Assembly: GCA_003221695.1 (NCBI GenBank)
Contig: QHSX01000053.1
Coordinates: 16,740-80,739 of the forward strand
Origin: Candidatus Rokuibacteriota bacterium
GTDB taxonomy: Bacteria; Methylomirabilota; Methylomirabilia; Rokubacteriales; CSP1-6
Direction of reading: 5' to 3'
DNA length: 64,000 nt
The translations under genes and the position numbers were made by a program. The notes beneath the pieces were generated by a model, which made no database searches, was not told the origin of the DNA, and was given only the letters and a program-made list of their open reading frames with translations. Positions 18,567-33,144 of the stretch are shown piece after piece; position 1 is the stretch's first letter; the number at the start of each line of letters is the position of its first letter.

Positions 18567-19378
18567 GCGACCGCGGGCGGGTCCTCTTCTGGCGGCTCTT
18601 GATCCTCGTGGTCCTCGTCGGCGCGTGGGAGTGGCTCACGGGGATCAAGGCGATCTCGAAGACGCCGGGCCTCTACTGGATCGACCCGTTCTTCATCAGC
18701 CGGCCCTCGGTGATCGTCAAGCGCTTCGCCTACCTCGCCTCCGGGGAGGTGCGCCTGTCCATCTGGGCGATGGCCCTCTCGACCGTGCAGTCCACGCTCT
18801 GGGGGTTCGTCGTCGGCGTCTCGACGGGCTTCGCCGCGGGGCTCGGGCTCGGTCGGCACGACCGGCTCGCGCGGGTCTTCGAGCCGTACATCATCGCCTT
18901 CAATTCGCTCCCGCGCATCGCGCTCGTGCCGCTCGTCACCATGATCTTCGGCTTCGGGCTCCTGGCGAAGATCGTGCTCGCGTGGACGATCGTGTTCTTC
19001 ATCGTCTTCTTCAACACGTTCCAGGGCGCACGCAGTGTCGACGCCGACCTGATCCACTCGGCGCGCTTCCTCGGCGCCTCGGAGCGGCAGGTCGTGCGCA
19101 CGGTCATCGTCCCCTCCGCGCTCGCCTGGACCTTCGCCGCGCTCACGCCGTCCGTCTCGTTCGCGCTGATCGGCGTCGTCGTCGGCGAGTTTCTCGGTGG
19201 CGAGTCCGGGGGCGGCCTCGGCTACCTCATCATCCAGTCGCTCGGCACGCTGAATGCCGCGGACATGATGGTGGCGCTCCTCACGCTCGGCGTGATCGGC
19301 ATCGTGATGGCGCTGGGGATCAAGCAGGTCGAGCGGCGGCTTCTCCGCTGGCGGCCAGAGTACCGGAAGGGCCCGTGA
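18563..19378 (+). CDS. ABC transporter permease, SsuC/TauC type
   Basis: A 271-residue integral membrane permease with about six helices and the EAA-type cytoplasmic loop (DLIHSARFLGASERQVVRTVIVPSA, quoted in part) that docks on the ATPase. ATG 18563 overlaps the ATPase stop by 4 nt. An upstream extension to 18437 would overlap the ATPase gene and lacks homology. Works with the two preceding genes to import the ligand. Confidence 0.93.
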   Translation: MSDRGRVLFWRLLILVVLVGAWEWLTGIKAISKTPGLYWIDPFFISRPSVIVKRFAYLASGEVRLSIWAMALSTVQSTLWGFVVGVSTGFAAGLGLGRHDRLARVFEPYIIAFNSLPRIALVPLVTMIFGFGLLAKIVLAWTIVFFIVFFNTFQGARSVDADLIHSARFLGASERQVVRTVIVPSALAWTFAALTPSVSFALIGVVVGEFLGGESGGGLGYLIIQSLGTLNAADMMVALLTLGVIGIVMALGIKQVERRLLRWRPEYRKGP

Positions 19379-19746
19379 CGCGCTGGGTGCTCGCGGCCCT
19401 TGGCACGGTCCTCCTCCTCGGCCTGGCCGTCGCCGCCGCGGCACGCTTCCTCGGCCGACCCGGCTCGCGCGCCTCGATCCTCGTCTCGGTCGTCGCCTCG
19501 TGGCTCGGCGCGTGGATCCTCTGGACCTTCGCGGGCGGGCTCCTGGTGCAGGGGGGTGTGCTCGCCACCTACCAGGGCGCCCTCTTCGCGCCCGTCGCGC
19601 TCCTCGGCGCCCTCGCTCAGTACCGGGTGTACGTGCGGGCGGGGCGTGTCGAGGGGCTCGTGGTGTTCGTCGGGGGTCAGCTCGCCTGGCTCGCCGTCGT
19701 CCTCGTCCAGAACGGGGCGCTCGGGGACCTCTGGGGCGAGCGTTAG
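19375..19746 (+). CDS. small membrane protein downstream of the ABC importer
   Basis: A 123-residue protein with three or four hydrophobic helices (VLAALGTVLLLGLAVAAAA, ILVSVVASWLGAWILWTFAGG, ALFAPVALLGALAQYRVYV, LVVFVGGQLAWLAVVLVQN). GTG 19375 overlaps the permease stop by 4 nt, so it belongs to the operon. No family recognised. Confidence 0.65.
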   Translation: MTRWVLAALGTVLLLGLAVAAAARFLGRPGSRASILVSVVASWLGAWILWTFAGGLLVQGGVLATYQGALFAPVALLGALAQYRVYVRAGRVEGLVVFVGGQLAWLAVVLVQNGALGDLWGER

Positions 19747-19753
19747 GCTTGGA

Positions 19754-19966
19754 TCAGCGTCGTGACGCCTGTGCGTCGATCGGCGTCGTGAACCTCTCCA
19801 GTGAGGCCACGACCTGACTCAGCGGATACGACTCGTCGCTCTTGCGCGTCCGGCCGCAGACCATGCATTTCCAGAAGAGCGACACGTCATCACGCAGCCC
19901 GAGCCTGACTGCGTCCTGCAGGTGCTGAAGATCGAAGCGAAGTAGCCCGCCGCAGTGACACTTCAT
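19754..19966 (-). CDS. small putative zinc-ribbon protein
   Basis: A 70-residue ORF with MKCHCGGLLRFDLQHLQDAV at the start and FWKCMVCGRTRKSDESYP in the middle, giving a Cys-x-Cys / Cys-x2-Cys set suitable for one metal site. A purine-rich GAGGGGGAACC lies just before ATG 19966. It converges with the importer operon. Function unknown; a real gene is likely but not certain. Confidence 0.5.
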   Translation of the reverse strand: MKCHCGGLLRFDLQHLQDAVRLGLRDDVSLFWKCMVCGRTRKSDESYPLSQVVASLERFTTPIDAQASRR

Positions 19967-20145
19967 GATCCGGTTCCCCCTCGGTCCTGGGTCTTCGACC
20001 GAAGTGAGAACAGCAAGCGGGGTGCCAGGGCTGGGCCAACCCTAGATCGTGATGGCGCGTGCGATTTTGAAGACGCCGTCGTGCGGGCCGCGGGGGCGGT
20101 GAGAAAGCGCCAGTCCGACCGGCCGAGGATTTACCAGGACGGTCC

Positions 20146-20170
20146 GCCCGGAGCGCTGGGCGCTCCGGGC
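20146..20170. terminator. strong perfect hairpin after the peroxiredoxin gene
   Basis: GCCCGGAGCGC and GCGCTCCGGGC form an 11-bp perfect stem around a TGG loop, 14 nt beyond the stop codon at 20184 of the minus-strand peroxiredoxin gene. There is no T-tract after it on either strand, so it may stabilise the 3' end or be part of a Rho-dependent or structured terminator rather than a classical intrinsic one. Confidence 0.5.
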
Positions 20171-20183
20171 TCGCCACCCCGGA

Positions 20184-20735
20184 TCAGGACGCCGACGCTT
20201 TGACCGCCTTGAGCACGTCGTCGGGGTTGAGGAGATCGAGCGGGTTGTCCAGGACCTTCACGAATTTCACGGTCCCGGAGGTGTCGACGATGAAGTACGC
20301 CCGCTTCGCGTAGCGGTAGATCGGGCTCGCTTCGTTCGTCTCCATCGCGCCCCAGGCGGGCAGCATCTGGCGCCGAAAGTCGGAGAGGAGGAGTTGCTTG
20401 GACGATTGCGCCTTCAGCCAGCCGGCGAGCGCGAGATAGTGATCGGTGCTGACGCCCACGACCTGGGCGCCCACGGCCTCGAACTGCGGCAGCGCCGCCT
20501 CGAAGCCGTTCAGCTCACGGGTTCAGGTCGGGGTGAACGCCGCGACGAAGGTATAGATCACGACGGGACCCTTGGCCGTCAGCTCGGAGAGCTTGACGGG
20601 CTTGCCGTCGGGTCCGACCAGGGAGAAGTCGGGCGCCTTCTGCCCGACTTCGAGGGCCCCGGCGGCGCCGGCCAGAAGCAGGACAGCGAGGCCGCTCAGG
20701 ACGAAAGCACGAGTCACCGCACGTTTGGTAGGCAT
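20184..20735 (-). CDS. exported peroxiredoxin with in-frame TGA (probable selenoprotein)
   Basis: Two frames split by one TGA form a single 183-residue thioredoxin-fold peroxiredoxin. ATG 20735 has an ideal GGAGGGAG ribosome site. A Sec signal peptide (AFVLSGLAVLLLAGAAGA) precedes LEVGQKAPDFSLVGPDGKPV. The TGA at 20523-20525 (residue 71) falls in FTPT-TGA-TRELNGFE, exactly where peroxiredoxins have the peroxidatic Cys (FTPVCTTEL-like). The downstream half is intact: VVGVSTDHYLALAGWLK, RRQMLPAWGAM, AYFIVDTSGTVKFVKV. Read through as selenocysteine, it would be an envelope peroxide reductase. The alternative is a Cys-to-stop mutation or base error. A SECIS-like hairpin follows the TGA. Confidence 0.8.
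20481..20511 (-). promoter_or_regulatory. SECIS-like hairpin downstream of in-frame TGA
   Basis: On the minus strand, 11 nt after the TGA at 20523-20525, GAAC pairs with GTTC as an outer stem, and GCGGC pairs with GCCGC as the upper stem with apical loop GCT. The apical loop begins about 30 nt after the TGA and starts with G, which fits general rules for bacterial SECIS elements. High GC content makes chance hairpins likely, so this is supportive rather than decisive. Confidence 0.45.
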
Positions 20736-20869
20736 AGCTCCCTCCATGGCGCTCCGGTTAGGAACTGCCGAGACGTCGGCATGGTTCCGGTCTCGAGTAC
20801 TTGACGACTCCGCGGTCTGGGCGCATGTTGCGACTATCTCCGGACTCCGGAGCGGGAGAGAGGACGTCC

Positions 20870-21532
20870 ATGAAGAGGACCGTCGTGACCGCCTTCGTGA
20901 CTCTCGCCGCGAGCCTCGCGCTCACGCCGACGGCCGCGCTCGCCGACGGATTTCGCGGTGGGGCGGGTGGCGGGCACGCCGCCGGCAGCCGGCCCGTGAT
21001 CAGTCGTCCGTTCGTGGCGAACCCGTTCATTCATGATCGGTCTGTTCATCGCCCGTTCGTCCATCGCCCCCTCTTCCGTCCCGTCATTCCCTTCGCGGTG
21101 ATCGCGGCTCCCGTCGTCGTCTACGCGCCACCGCCGGTGTACTACAGCGCGCCGCCAGCGTACTACAACTCGCCGTCCTCTTACGACCCACCGGTCGTCT
21201 ACGGTCCGCCGGCCCGTGGCACGGTGGCGGTCGCTCCGGCGCCGGCCCCTCCGCCGATGCCTAGCGTCGTCCAGTATCCGCACGGGCGGTATGAGCTTCG
21301 CGGCGACGGGACGACGGTGCCCTATACCTGGGTCTGGATCCCGAATCCCCCGCCGCCTCCGCCGCCAGCCGGAGCGCCGCCCGCGCCGCCGGCCATGGAG
21401 GAGCCGGCGCCAGAGCGCCACAGCCAGCTCTACCGCTGGACCGATGCGCAGGGCGTAGCGCACTGGACGGATCGCTGGGACGCCGTCCCGCCACAGTACC
21501 GCGCACAGGCGACACAACCCCGGACCTCGTGA
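20870..21532 (+). CDS. exported Pro-rich protein with DUF4124-like C-terminus
   Basis: A 220-residue protein with a Sec signal peptide (MKRTVVTAFVTLAASLALTP, cleavage near ALADG), a His/Pro-rich region (HRPFVHRPLFRP), then Tyr/Pro repeats (APPPVYYSAPPAYYNSP) and poly-Pro stretches. The last ~35 residues (LYRWTDAQGVAHWTDRWDAV) resemble DUF4124, a small envelope domain. ATG 20870 is preceded by AGAGAGGA; a frame open from 20801 lacks a signal peptide. It diverges from the peroxiredoxin gene. Probably a cell-envelope protein of unknown role. Confidence 0.75.
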   Translation: MKRTVVTAFVTLAASLALTPTAALADGFRGGAGGGHAAGSRPVISRPFVANPFIHDRSVHRPFVHRPLFRPVIPFAVIAAPVVVYAPPPVYYSAPPAYYNSPSSYDPPVVYGPPARGTVAVAPAPAPPPMPSVVQYPHGRYELRGDGTTVPYTWVWIPNPPPPPPPAGAPPAPPAMEEPAPERHSQLYRWTDAQGVAHWTDRWDAVPPQYRAQATQPRTS

Positions 21533-21559
21533 TCCGTCGGGCCGGCGGGCGAGCTCCAA

Positions 21560-22129
21560 TCAGACGCGGCTGCCCGGCTTGACGGCCTGGCCGCCTGCGC
21601 TGCAGAGCGGGCACTCCTCGGGCTCCCAGGTCTTCGCCTGGATCGTCGCGAGCGCGACACGCTTCATCGGGAATCGGACGGCGCCGCCCGAGCGATCGAT
21701 CAGCGAGCCGACGCCCACGACGACGCCGCCGGCTTTCTCCGCGCATGCCACCACTTCACGCGTCGAGCCGCCGGTCGTAATGACGTCTTCGACGACGAGA
21801 CAGCACTCGCCCGCCGACAGCGTGAAGCCGCGACGCAGCGCCATCGCGTCGTTCTCGCGCTCGGTGAAGAGCGCGCGGGCACCGAGGGCCTTGGCGACCT
21901 CGTGGGCGACGAGGATGCCGCCGATCGCTGGGGCGAGCACGGTCGTCGCGCCCGCGGCGCGGAAGGGGTCTGCCAGGGCCGCGCCGAGCGCGGCGGCGTG
22001 CTCGGGATGCTGGAGGACGAGCGCCGACTGGAGGTAGACGTCCGAGTGGAGGCCGGAGGTCAGACGGAAATGGCCGCGCATGAGCGCCCCGGTCTTTTCG
22101 TAGAGCTTCAGCGTCTGTTTTTCGGTCAC
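21560..22129 (-). CDS. pyrE: orotate phosphoribosyltransferase
   Basis: A 189-residue PRTase converting orotate plus PRPP to OMP. PRPP motif CLVVEDVITTGGSTREVV (residues ~112-129) is intact; the N-terminal HFRLTSGLHSDVYLQSA is typical of the short PyrE subclass. A C-terminal CPLCSAGGQAVKPGS segment with a Cys pair follows. GTG 22129 overlaps the pyrF stop by 4 nt. Last gene of the pyr operon. Confidence 0.96.
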   Translation of the reverse strand: MTEKQTLKLYEKTGALMRGHFRLTSGLHSDVYLQSALVLQHPEHAAALGAALADPFRAAGATTVLAPAIGGILVAHEVAKALGARALFTERENDAMALRRGFTLSAGECCLVVEDVITTGGSTREVVACAEKAGGVVVGVGSLIDRSGGAVRFPMKRVALATIQAKTWEPEECPLCSAGGQAVKPGSRV

Positions 22130-22855
22130 GCGAGCTGACTCAGGATTTCGCGCGCTGCGGCGGCCGGATCCGCCGCCGCGGTGATCGGACGGCCGACCAC
22201 GAAGTAGTCGGCGCCGGCGTCCCGCGCCTGCCGGGGCGACGCGACACGCATCTGGTCGTCGGCCGGGGAGGCCCCCGGGGTGTCTGAGCCCCCTCCGGCC
22301 GACGACATCCGGATCCCGGGCGTGACGATCACCCAGTCGGGGCCCAGCGCCAGACGCAGCGCGCCGATCTCTCGCGGCGACGCGACGCAGCCGTCGAGCC
22401 CGGCTTCGCGCGCGCGATCGGCCAGGTGGAGGACGTGCGCGTCGACGCTCGCCGGCACGCCGACCTCGGCTTGGAGCGCCCGCCGGTCGAGGCTCGTCAG
22501 CACGGTCACGCCGAGGACGAGAGGACGCGGAACCGCGAGGTCCTGCGCCGCCTTCGTCGCGGCTTCGGCGGCGGCGCGCATCATCCGGACGCCGCCGCTC
22601 GAGTGCACATTGAGCATGAACACACCCAGGCGCGCGGCCTCGCGCGTGGCACCGGCGACCGTGTTCGGGATGTCGTGGAACTTGAGGTCGAGGAAGACAC
22701 GGACGCCGCGCTTGCGCGCCATCTCGACCGCGGCGGGCCCGGCAGCCGTGAAGAGCTGGGTGCCGATCTTGCAGCCGGTGACGACGCCGTCGAGGCGTCG
22801 GAGGAGTTCCTCCGCGTCGGCCAGGCTCTCGACGTCCAGCGCGACGAAGAGGCGG

Positions 22856-22869
<14 letters not shown>
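22126..22869 (-). CDS. pyrF: orotidine-5'-phosphate decarboxylase
   Basis: A 247-residue OMP decarboxylase, the last step to UMP. The active-site motif [14 protein letters not shown] (residues ~60-73) is intact, as are VTPGIR and [12 protein letters not shown]. Between VTPGIR and DDQMRVASP there is an unusual ~18-residue Gly/Ser/Pro insert encoded by an inverted repeat (22255-22306) that keeps the frame; this is in the flexible phosphate-gripper loop region. GTG 22869 overlaps the carB 3' end by 14 nt. Confidence 0.95.
22255..22306. repeat. palindromic in-frame insertion in pyrF
   Basis: Arms GTCGTCGGCCGG (22255-22266) and CCGGCCGACGAC (22295-22306) form a 12-bp perfect inverted repeat around a loop containing GGGGTGTCTGAGCC. 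It adds about 18 codons to pyrF relative to what the family normally has at this point. The loop differs from those in the other palindrome family seen in rsmB and rsmE. Confidence 0.6.
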
Positions 22870-26061
<3,192 letters not shown>

Positions 26062-26062
<1 letters not shown>

Positions 26063-26328
26063 TACTCCTCCACGAGGCCGTACACGATGGAGGTCTCCGG
26101 CGCCGCCTCCTCGCGCTTGTAGAGGACGTCGTCGAGCCGGCCTTGGCCGACCCACGCGACCTCGCCGTTGCCCCAGAGCTGCTCGCCCAGGACGCTCATC
26201 CGCCGCTCGACCCGCTCGCGGATCGCGTGGGCTTCGAGGGACGTGTCGCTCGTCGTCGTGAACGACGTCCACTCGGGCTTCTGGCCGGCCCCTTCGGTCT
26301 TCCGATACGAGATCAGGTACTTGGGCAT
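26062..26328 (-). CDS. unknown 88-residue protein inside the pyr operon
   Basis: A small protein ([20 protein letters not shown]..., ending IVYGLVEE) placed between carA and carB, with its TAG overlapping the carB GTG by one base and 8 nt after the carA stop. The conserved spacing indicates a real, cotranscribed gene. A possible alpha/beta fold with a central amphipathic helix ([21 protein letters not shown]) is seen; no family recognised. ATG 26328 was chosen over an upstream extension that overlaps carA. Confidence 0.75.
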
Positions 26329-26336
26329 GACGTCGT

Positions 26337-27461
26337 TCAGCCTCCCTTCAGTGTCATGAGGTCGGTGAACCGGCGGAACAGGTACGCGGCGTCGTGTGGG
26401 CCCGGCGACGCCTCCGGATGATACTGCACCGAGAACGCCGGCCACTCGCGATGGGCGAGCCCCTCGCACGTGCCGTCGTTGAGGTTCACGTGGGTGGGCT
26501 CCCACCCGTGGCGAGCGACCGACGCGGGCTCGACAGCGAATCCGTGGTTCTGGGCGGTGATCTCGACCTTGCCCGTCTTGAGGTCCTTCACCGGGTGGTT
26601 CGCGCCGTGGTGGCCGAACTTGAGCTTGTAGGTGCTGCCGCCGCCGGCGAGCCCCATGATCTGGTGGCCCAGACAGATCCCGAAGACCGGCAGGCGACCG
26701 AGGAGCCCGCGAACCGACGCGATCAGGTAGGGCACCGCCTCAGGGTCGCCCGGCCCGTTCGAGAGGAAGACGCCGTCAGGCTTCGTCTCGAGCACCTTCT
26801 CCGCCGGAGTCGCCGCGGGCACGACGGTGACGTCGCAGCCCGCCATCCGGAGCTGGCGCAGGATGTTGTGCTTGATTCCACAATCATAGGCGACGACCCT
26901 GAAGCGCGGCGGCGGCGGCGCCACGTAGCCCTGCGAGAGTGCCCAGCCGCCCTCGTGCCAGCCGTAGGGCTCGGCCACGGTGACCTCGGCGACGAGGTCG
27001 CGCCCGACGAGGCCCGGCAGCGCGCGCGCGCGCCCGGCGAGCTCCGCCGGGTCACGCGCGACCGACGAGATGATCCCGTCCTGGGCGCCGTGGTCGCGGA
27101 GGTGGCGCGTGAGGGCGCGGGTGTCGATCCCCTGGAGGCCGACGATCCCGTGCCGCTTGAGGTACTCGTCGAGGCCCACCGCCGAGCGGAAGTTCGAGGC
27201 GATCGGCGAGCACTCGCGGACGATGAGCCCGTTGACCCACGGCCGCCGCGACTCGACGTCCTCCGCGTTGATCCCGTAGTTGCCGATCAACGGGTACGTC
27301 ATCGCCACGATCTGCCCGCGGTACGACGGGTCACTCAGGATTTCCTGGTAGCCCGACATCGCCGTATTGAAGATGACCTCTCCCCAGGTCTCCCCCGGCG
27401 CGCCGAGGAGCTGGCCGCGGAAGACGCGGCCGTCGCGGAGCACGAGCCAGGCGGTACTCAC
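26337..27461 (-). CDS. carA: carbamoyl-phosphate synthase small subunit
   Basis: A 374-residue glutaminase subunit that supplies ammonia to CarB. N-terminal CPSase domain ([18 protein letters not shown]) is followed by a class I amidotransferase domain with the nucleophile in [15 protein letters not shown] and the His/Glu pair in [15 protein letters not shown] 27461 lies 48 nt after the pyrC stop. Confidence 0.97.
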   Translation of the reverse strand: MSTAWLVLRDGRVFRGQLLGAPGETWGEVIFNTAMSGYQEILSDPSYRGQIVAMTYPLIGNYGINAEDVESRRPWVNGLIVRECSPIASNFRSAVGLDEYLKRHGIVGLQGIDTRALTRHLRDHGAQDGIISSVARDPAELAGRARALPGLVGRDLVAEVTVAEPYGWHEGGWALSQGYVAPPPPRFRVVAYDCGIKHNILRQLRMAGCDVTVVPAATPAEKVLETKPDGVFLSNGPGDPEAVPYLIASVRGLLGRLPVFGICLGHQIMGLAGGGSTYKLKFGHHGANHPVKDLKTGKVEITAQNHGFAVEPASVARHGWEPTHVNLNDGTCEGLAHREWPAFSVQYHPEASPGPHDAAYLFRRFTDLMTLKGG

Positions 27462-27509
27462 GAGTGCACGACCTGATTCATGGGCTCGCCTCGGACGGCG
27501 GGGGCTCGA

Positions 27510-28838
27510 TCACAGACTCGCCTCGCCTTCGGCTGCGGCTCGCACCGCGGCCCCGCGTTGTCCAAAGGTATGCACGACCTTTCCACCGACGATCGTCATC
27601 CACGGCCCGCCCGTGAGCCGGGAGCCGCCGAAGGGCGTGTTCCGGCTCTTCGACCGAAACCGCGCGGGGTCGACGGTCCACTCGATCTCGGGGTCGAGGA
27701 TCGTCACGTCCGCGGGAGCGCCGGGGGCAAGGCTCCCGCCCGTCAGGCCGAGGAGCCGCGCCGGGTCGCGCGAGAGCCGCGAGACGAGCGTCGCGAGCGG
27801 CAGGAGGCCGGGGCGCACGAGCCGGTCGAGCAGGAGGGCCACGGCGGTCTCGAGCCCGACGATTCCGAAGGCGGCCTGATCGAACTCGCCCTCTTTCTCC
27901 GCGAGCGCGTGGGGCGCGTGGTCGGTCGCGACGCAGTCGATCGTGCCGTCGGCGAGCGCCTCGAGGAGCGCCTCGGTGTCGCGCTTGGTCCGGAGGGGCG
28001 GCGCCATCTTCGTGTTCGGGTCGAACGTCCGCACGGCGTCCTCGGTGAGGAGCAGATGGTGCGGGGTGACTTCGGCCGTCACGCGCACGCCGCGCGATTT
28101 GCCGTCGCGGACGAGACGGACGGCCCCCGCCGTCGAGAGGTGGGCGATGTGGACGTGGGCGCCCGTCAGCTCGGCGAGGAGGATGTCGCGCGCGACCATC
28201 ACGTCCTCGGCGGCCGCGGGCGCACCCGGCAGCCCGAGCTCCGTCGAGACCACGCCCTCGTTCATCGTGAAGCCGCGACCGAGGCTCGCGTCCTCGGCGT
28301 GGCTGATGACGGGCACGCCGAAGGGGAGGACGTACTCCATCGCGCGGCGGTAGAGACCCGCGTCCATCACGCACGTGCCGTCGTCCGAGAAGGCGACGCA
28401 GCCCGCCTCGGCGAGCTCCGCCAGCTCGGCGAGCTCCGCGCCCCGGAGGCCGCGCGTGACCGCGCCGATCGGATGGACGCGCACCACGCCGTCCGCGCGC
28501 GCGGTGGCGAGGATGTAGTCGGTGACGGCGCGATTGTCGTTGACGGGGGTCGTGTTCGCCATGCACGCGACCGCCGTGAAGCCGCCCGCCGCCGCCGCGC
28601 GCGTGCCCGTCGCGACGGTCTCCTTGTACTCGTGGCCCGGCTCGCGCAGGTGGACGTGGATGTCGATGAACCCGGGGCAGACGATCTTGCGCGCGGCGTC
28701 CACGACCTCCGCCCCCACGGGCGCCTCGAGACGCTTCCCGACGCGTTCGATCTTGCCCTGAGCGATCAGCACGTCCTGCACGCCGTCGGTGTTGTTCGCC
28801 GGGTCGATGACGCGGCCGTTCTTGACGAGGAGGCTCAC
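27510..28838 (-). CDS. pyrC: dihydroorotase
   Basis: A 442-residue class I dihydroorotase that closes carbamoyl-aspartate to dihydroorotate. Metal-site motif GFIDIHVHLREPGHEYKE (residues ~55-72), the substrate motif MANTTPVND and the late ATDHAPH motif are intact. The start ATG 28838 overlaps pyrB's stop by 4 nt. Confidence 0.96.
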   Translation of the reverse strand: MSLLVKNGRVIDPANNTDGVQDVLIAQGKIERVGKRLEAPVGAEVVDAARKIVCPGFIDIHVHLREPGHEYKETVATGTRAAAAGGFTAVACMANTTPVNDNRAVTDYILATARADGVVRVHPIGAVTRGLRGAELAELAELAEAGCVAFSDDGTCVMDAGLYRRAMEYVLPFGVPVISHAEDASLGRGFTMNEGVVSTELGLPGAPAAAEDVMVARDILLAELTGAHVHIAHLSTAGAVRLVRDGKSRGVRVTAEVTPHHLLLTEDAVRTFDPNTKMAPPLRTKRDTEALLEALADGTIDCVATDHAPHALAEKEGEFDQAAFGIVGLETAVALLLDRLVRPGLLPLATLVSRLSRDPARLLGLTGGSLAPGAPADVTILDPEIEWTVDPARFRSKSRNTPFGGSRLTGGPWMTIVGGKVVHTFGQRGAAVRAAAEGEASL

Positions 28839-29770
28839 GACGCCTCCCCTCGGCTGCCCGCGAGCAGGAGCAACACCCCCATCCGCACGGCGACGCCTTT
28901 CGCCACCTGGTCCAGGATCACCGAGTACGGCCCGTCGGCGACCTCGGGCGACAGCTCGATGCCACGGTTGACGGGCCCCGGGTGCATGATCAACACGTCC
29001 GGGCGCGCGTGGACCGCGAGCTTCTCGAGCGTGAGGCCCCAGTAGCGCGAGTACTCGCGGAGGGACGGGACGAGGCCGTTCGTCATGCGCTCGTGCTGGA
29101 GGCGCAGCATCATGATCACGTCGACGTCACGGATGGCGTCCTCGAGCCGGTAGCTCACCTTCACGCCGAGCTCTTGCACGAAGGCCGGGATCAGCGTCGG
29201 CGGCCCCGCCACCGTCACCGTCATGCCGAGCTTGCGCATCCCGTGGATGTCGGACCGCGCCACGCGGCTGTGGGCGATGTCGCCGACGATCGCGACGTGC
29301 AGCCCGTCGAAGTGTGCCTTCTTCTCGCGGATGGTGAGGAGATCGAGGAGGGCTTGCGTGGGGTGCTCGTGGGCGCCATCGCCTGCGTTCACGATCGAGC
29401 ACGGGAGCGTGCGCGCGAGCAGCGCGGCGGCGCCGGCTGAGGAGTGACGGACGATGACGACGTCCGGGCTCATCGCGGCGATATTTTTCGCCGTATCGAT
29501 GAAGCTCTCGCCCTTCGTGGTGCTCGAGCCACTGCTCGCGAAGTTGATGACGTCAGCCGAGAGCCATTTGCCGGCGATCTCGAACGAGGTGCGCGTGCGG
29601 GTGGACGGCTCGTAGAAGAGGTTGACGATGGTCTTGCCCCTGAGCGCCGGCACCTTCTTGATCTCCCGCGTCGCAATCTCCTGGAGGGAGGCCGCGGTGT
29701 CGATCAGGAGGACGATCTCGCTCGCGTCGAGCTCCTGCATCGTGAGCAGATGTTTCCTCGTCCAACCCAT
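28835..29770 (-). CDS. pyrB: aspartate carbamoyltransferase catalytic subunit
   Basis: A 311-residue ATCase catalytic chain. Carbamoyl-phosphate motif EPSTRTRTSFE (residues ~53-63), the GDGAHEHPTQALLD motif and MMLRLQHERM are present. No regulatory pyrI is in the operon; control is expected through PyrR. It sits 2 nt after pyrR. Confidence 0.97.
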   Translation of the reverse strand: MGWTRKHLLTMQELDASEIVLLIDTAASLQEIATREIKKVPALRGKTIVNLFYEPSTRTRTSFEIAGKWLSADVINFASSGSSTTKGESFIDTAKNIAAMSPDVVIVRHSSAGAAALLARTLPCSIVNAGDGAHEHPTQALLDLLTIREKKAHFDGLHVAIVGDIAHSRVARSDIHGMRKLGMTVTVAGPPTLIPAFVQELGVKVSYRLEDAIRDVDVIMMLRLQHERMTNGLVPSLREYSRYWGLTLEKLAVHARPDVLIMHPGPVNRGIELSPEVADGPYSVILDQVAKGVAVRMGVLLLLAGSRGEAS

Positions 29771-29772
29771 GC

Positions 29773-30952
<1,180 letters not shown>

Positions 30953-30953
<1 letters not shown>

Positions 30954-31723
30954 CAATCCGCCAGCGTCGCGACGACCGGCGCATGGTCGGAGGGCTTCGT
31001 CCCCTTGCGCTCGTCGCGATCGATCTCGACGGAGCGGCAGCGCGCGGCGAGCGCGGGCGTGACCAGAATATGGTCGATCCGGAGCCCCCAGCCGCGGTGG
31101 AAGGCGCCGGCGCGATAGTCCCACCACGTGAAGAGACCGCCCTCCTGGCGGTGAAGCCTGAGCGAGTCCCGGAGTCCCCACGAGAGCAGATCGTGGAACG
31201 CCGCGCGCTCGGGCTCGCTGAACATGATCTGGCCGCGCCACTTTTCCGGGTCCCAGACGTCGCGGTCCTCCGGCGCGATGTTGAGGTCGCCGCAGAGCAC
31301 GACCGCCGCGTCGGGCGTGGCGGAGGCCTCGAGGAAGGCGCGGAAGCGACGGTACCAGTCGAGCTTGTAGGCGTACTTGTCCGAGCCGACCTCCTGGCCG
31401 TTCGGGCCGTAGACACTCAGGACCGTGAGGCCGGCGACCCGCGCCACCAGGAGGCGCCGCTGGGCGTCGTCGCCCTCGTCTGGAAGCCCGCGCGCGATGG
31501 CCTCGGCGCCCGCGCGCGCGAGGATCGCCACGCCGTTGTAGGTCTGCTGACCGGCGACCAGCGCCGTGTAGCCGAGCCCCTCGAGCTCGCCGAACGGGAA
31601 CTGGTCGTCGGTGACCTTCGTCTCCTGGAGGCATACGACGTCGGGCCGCCGCCGCTCGAGCCACGCGAGGAGGCGTGGCAGCCGCGTGCGGATCGAGTTC
31701 ACATTCCACGTCGCGATCTTCAC
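30953..31723 (-). CDS. xth: exodeoxyribonuclease III / AP endonuclease
   Basis: A 256-residue EEP-family nuclease for base-excision repair. It starts MKIATWNVNSIRTRLPRL and retains CLQETKV (metal Glu), SVYGPNG, VVLCGDLNIAP, DSLRLH and a terminal SDHAPVVATL with the catalytic Asp-His. Pairs functionally with the upstream uracil-DNA glycosylase elsewhere in the window, though not in the same operon. Confidence 0.97.
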
Positions 31724-31773
31724 GCGAGCGGCTCGGCGCGGCGGTCTCGCCGTCGCATCGACGCGCGGCGCGC

Positions 31774-33141
<1,368 letters not shown>

Positions 33142-33144
33142 GCG

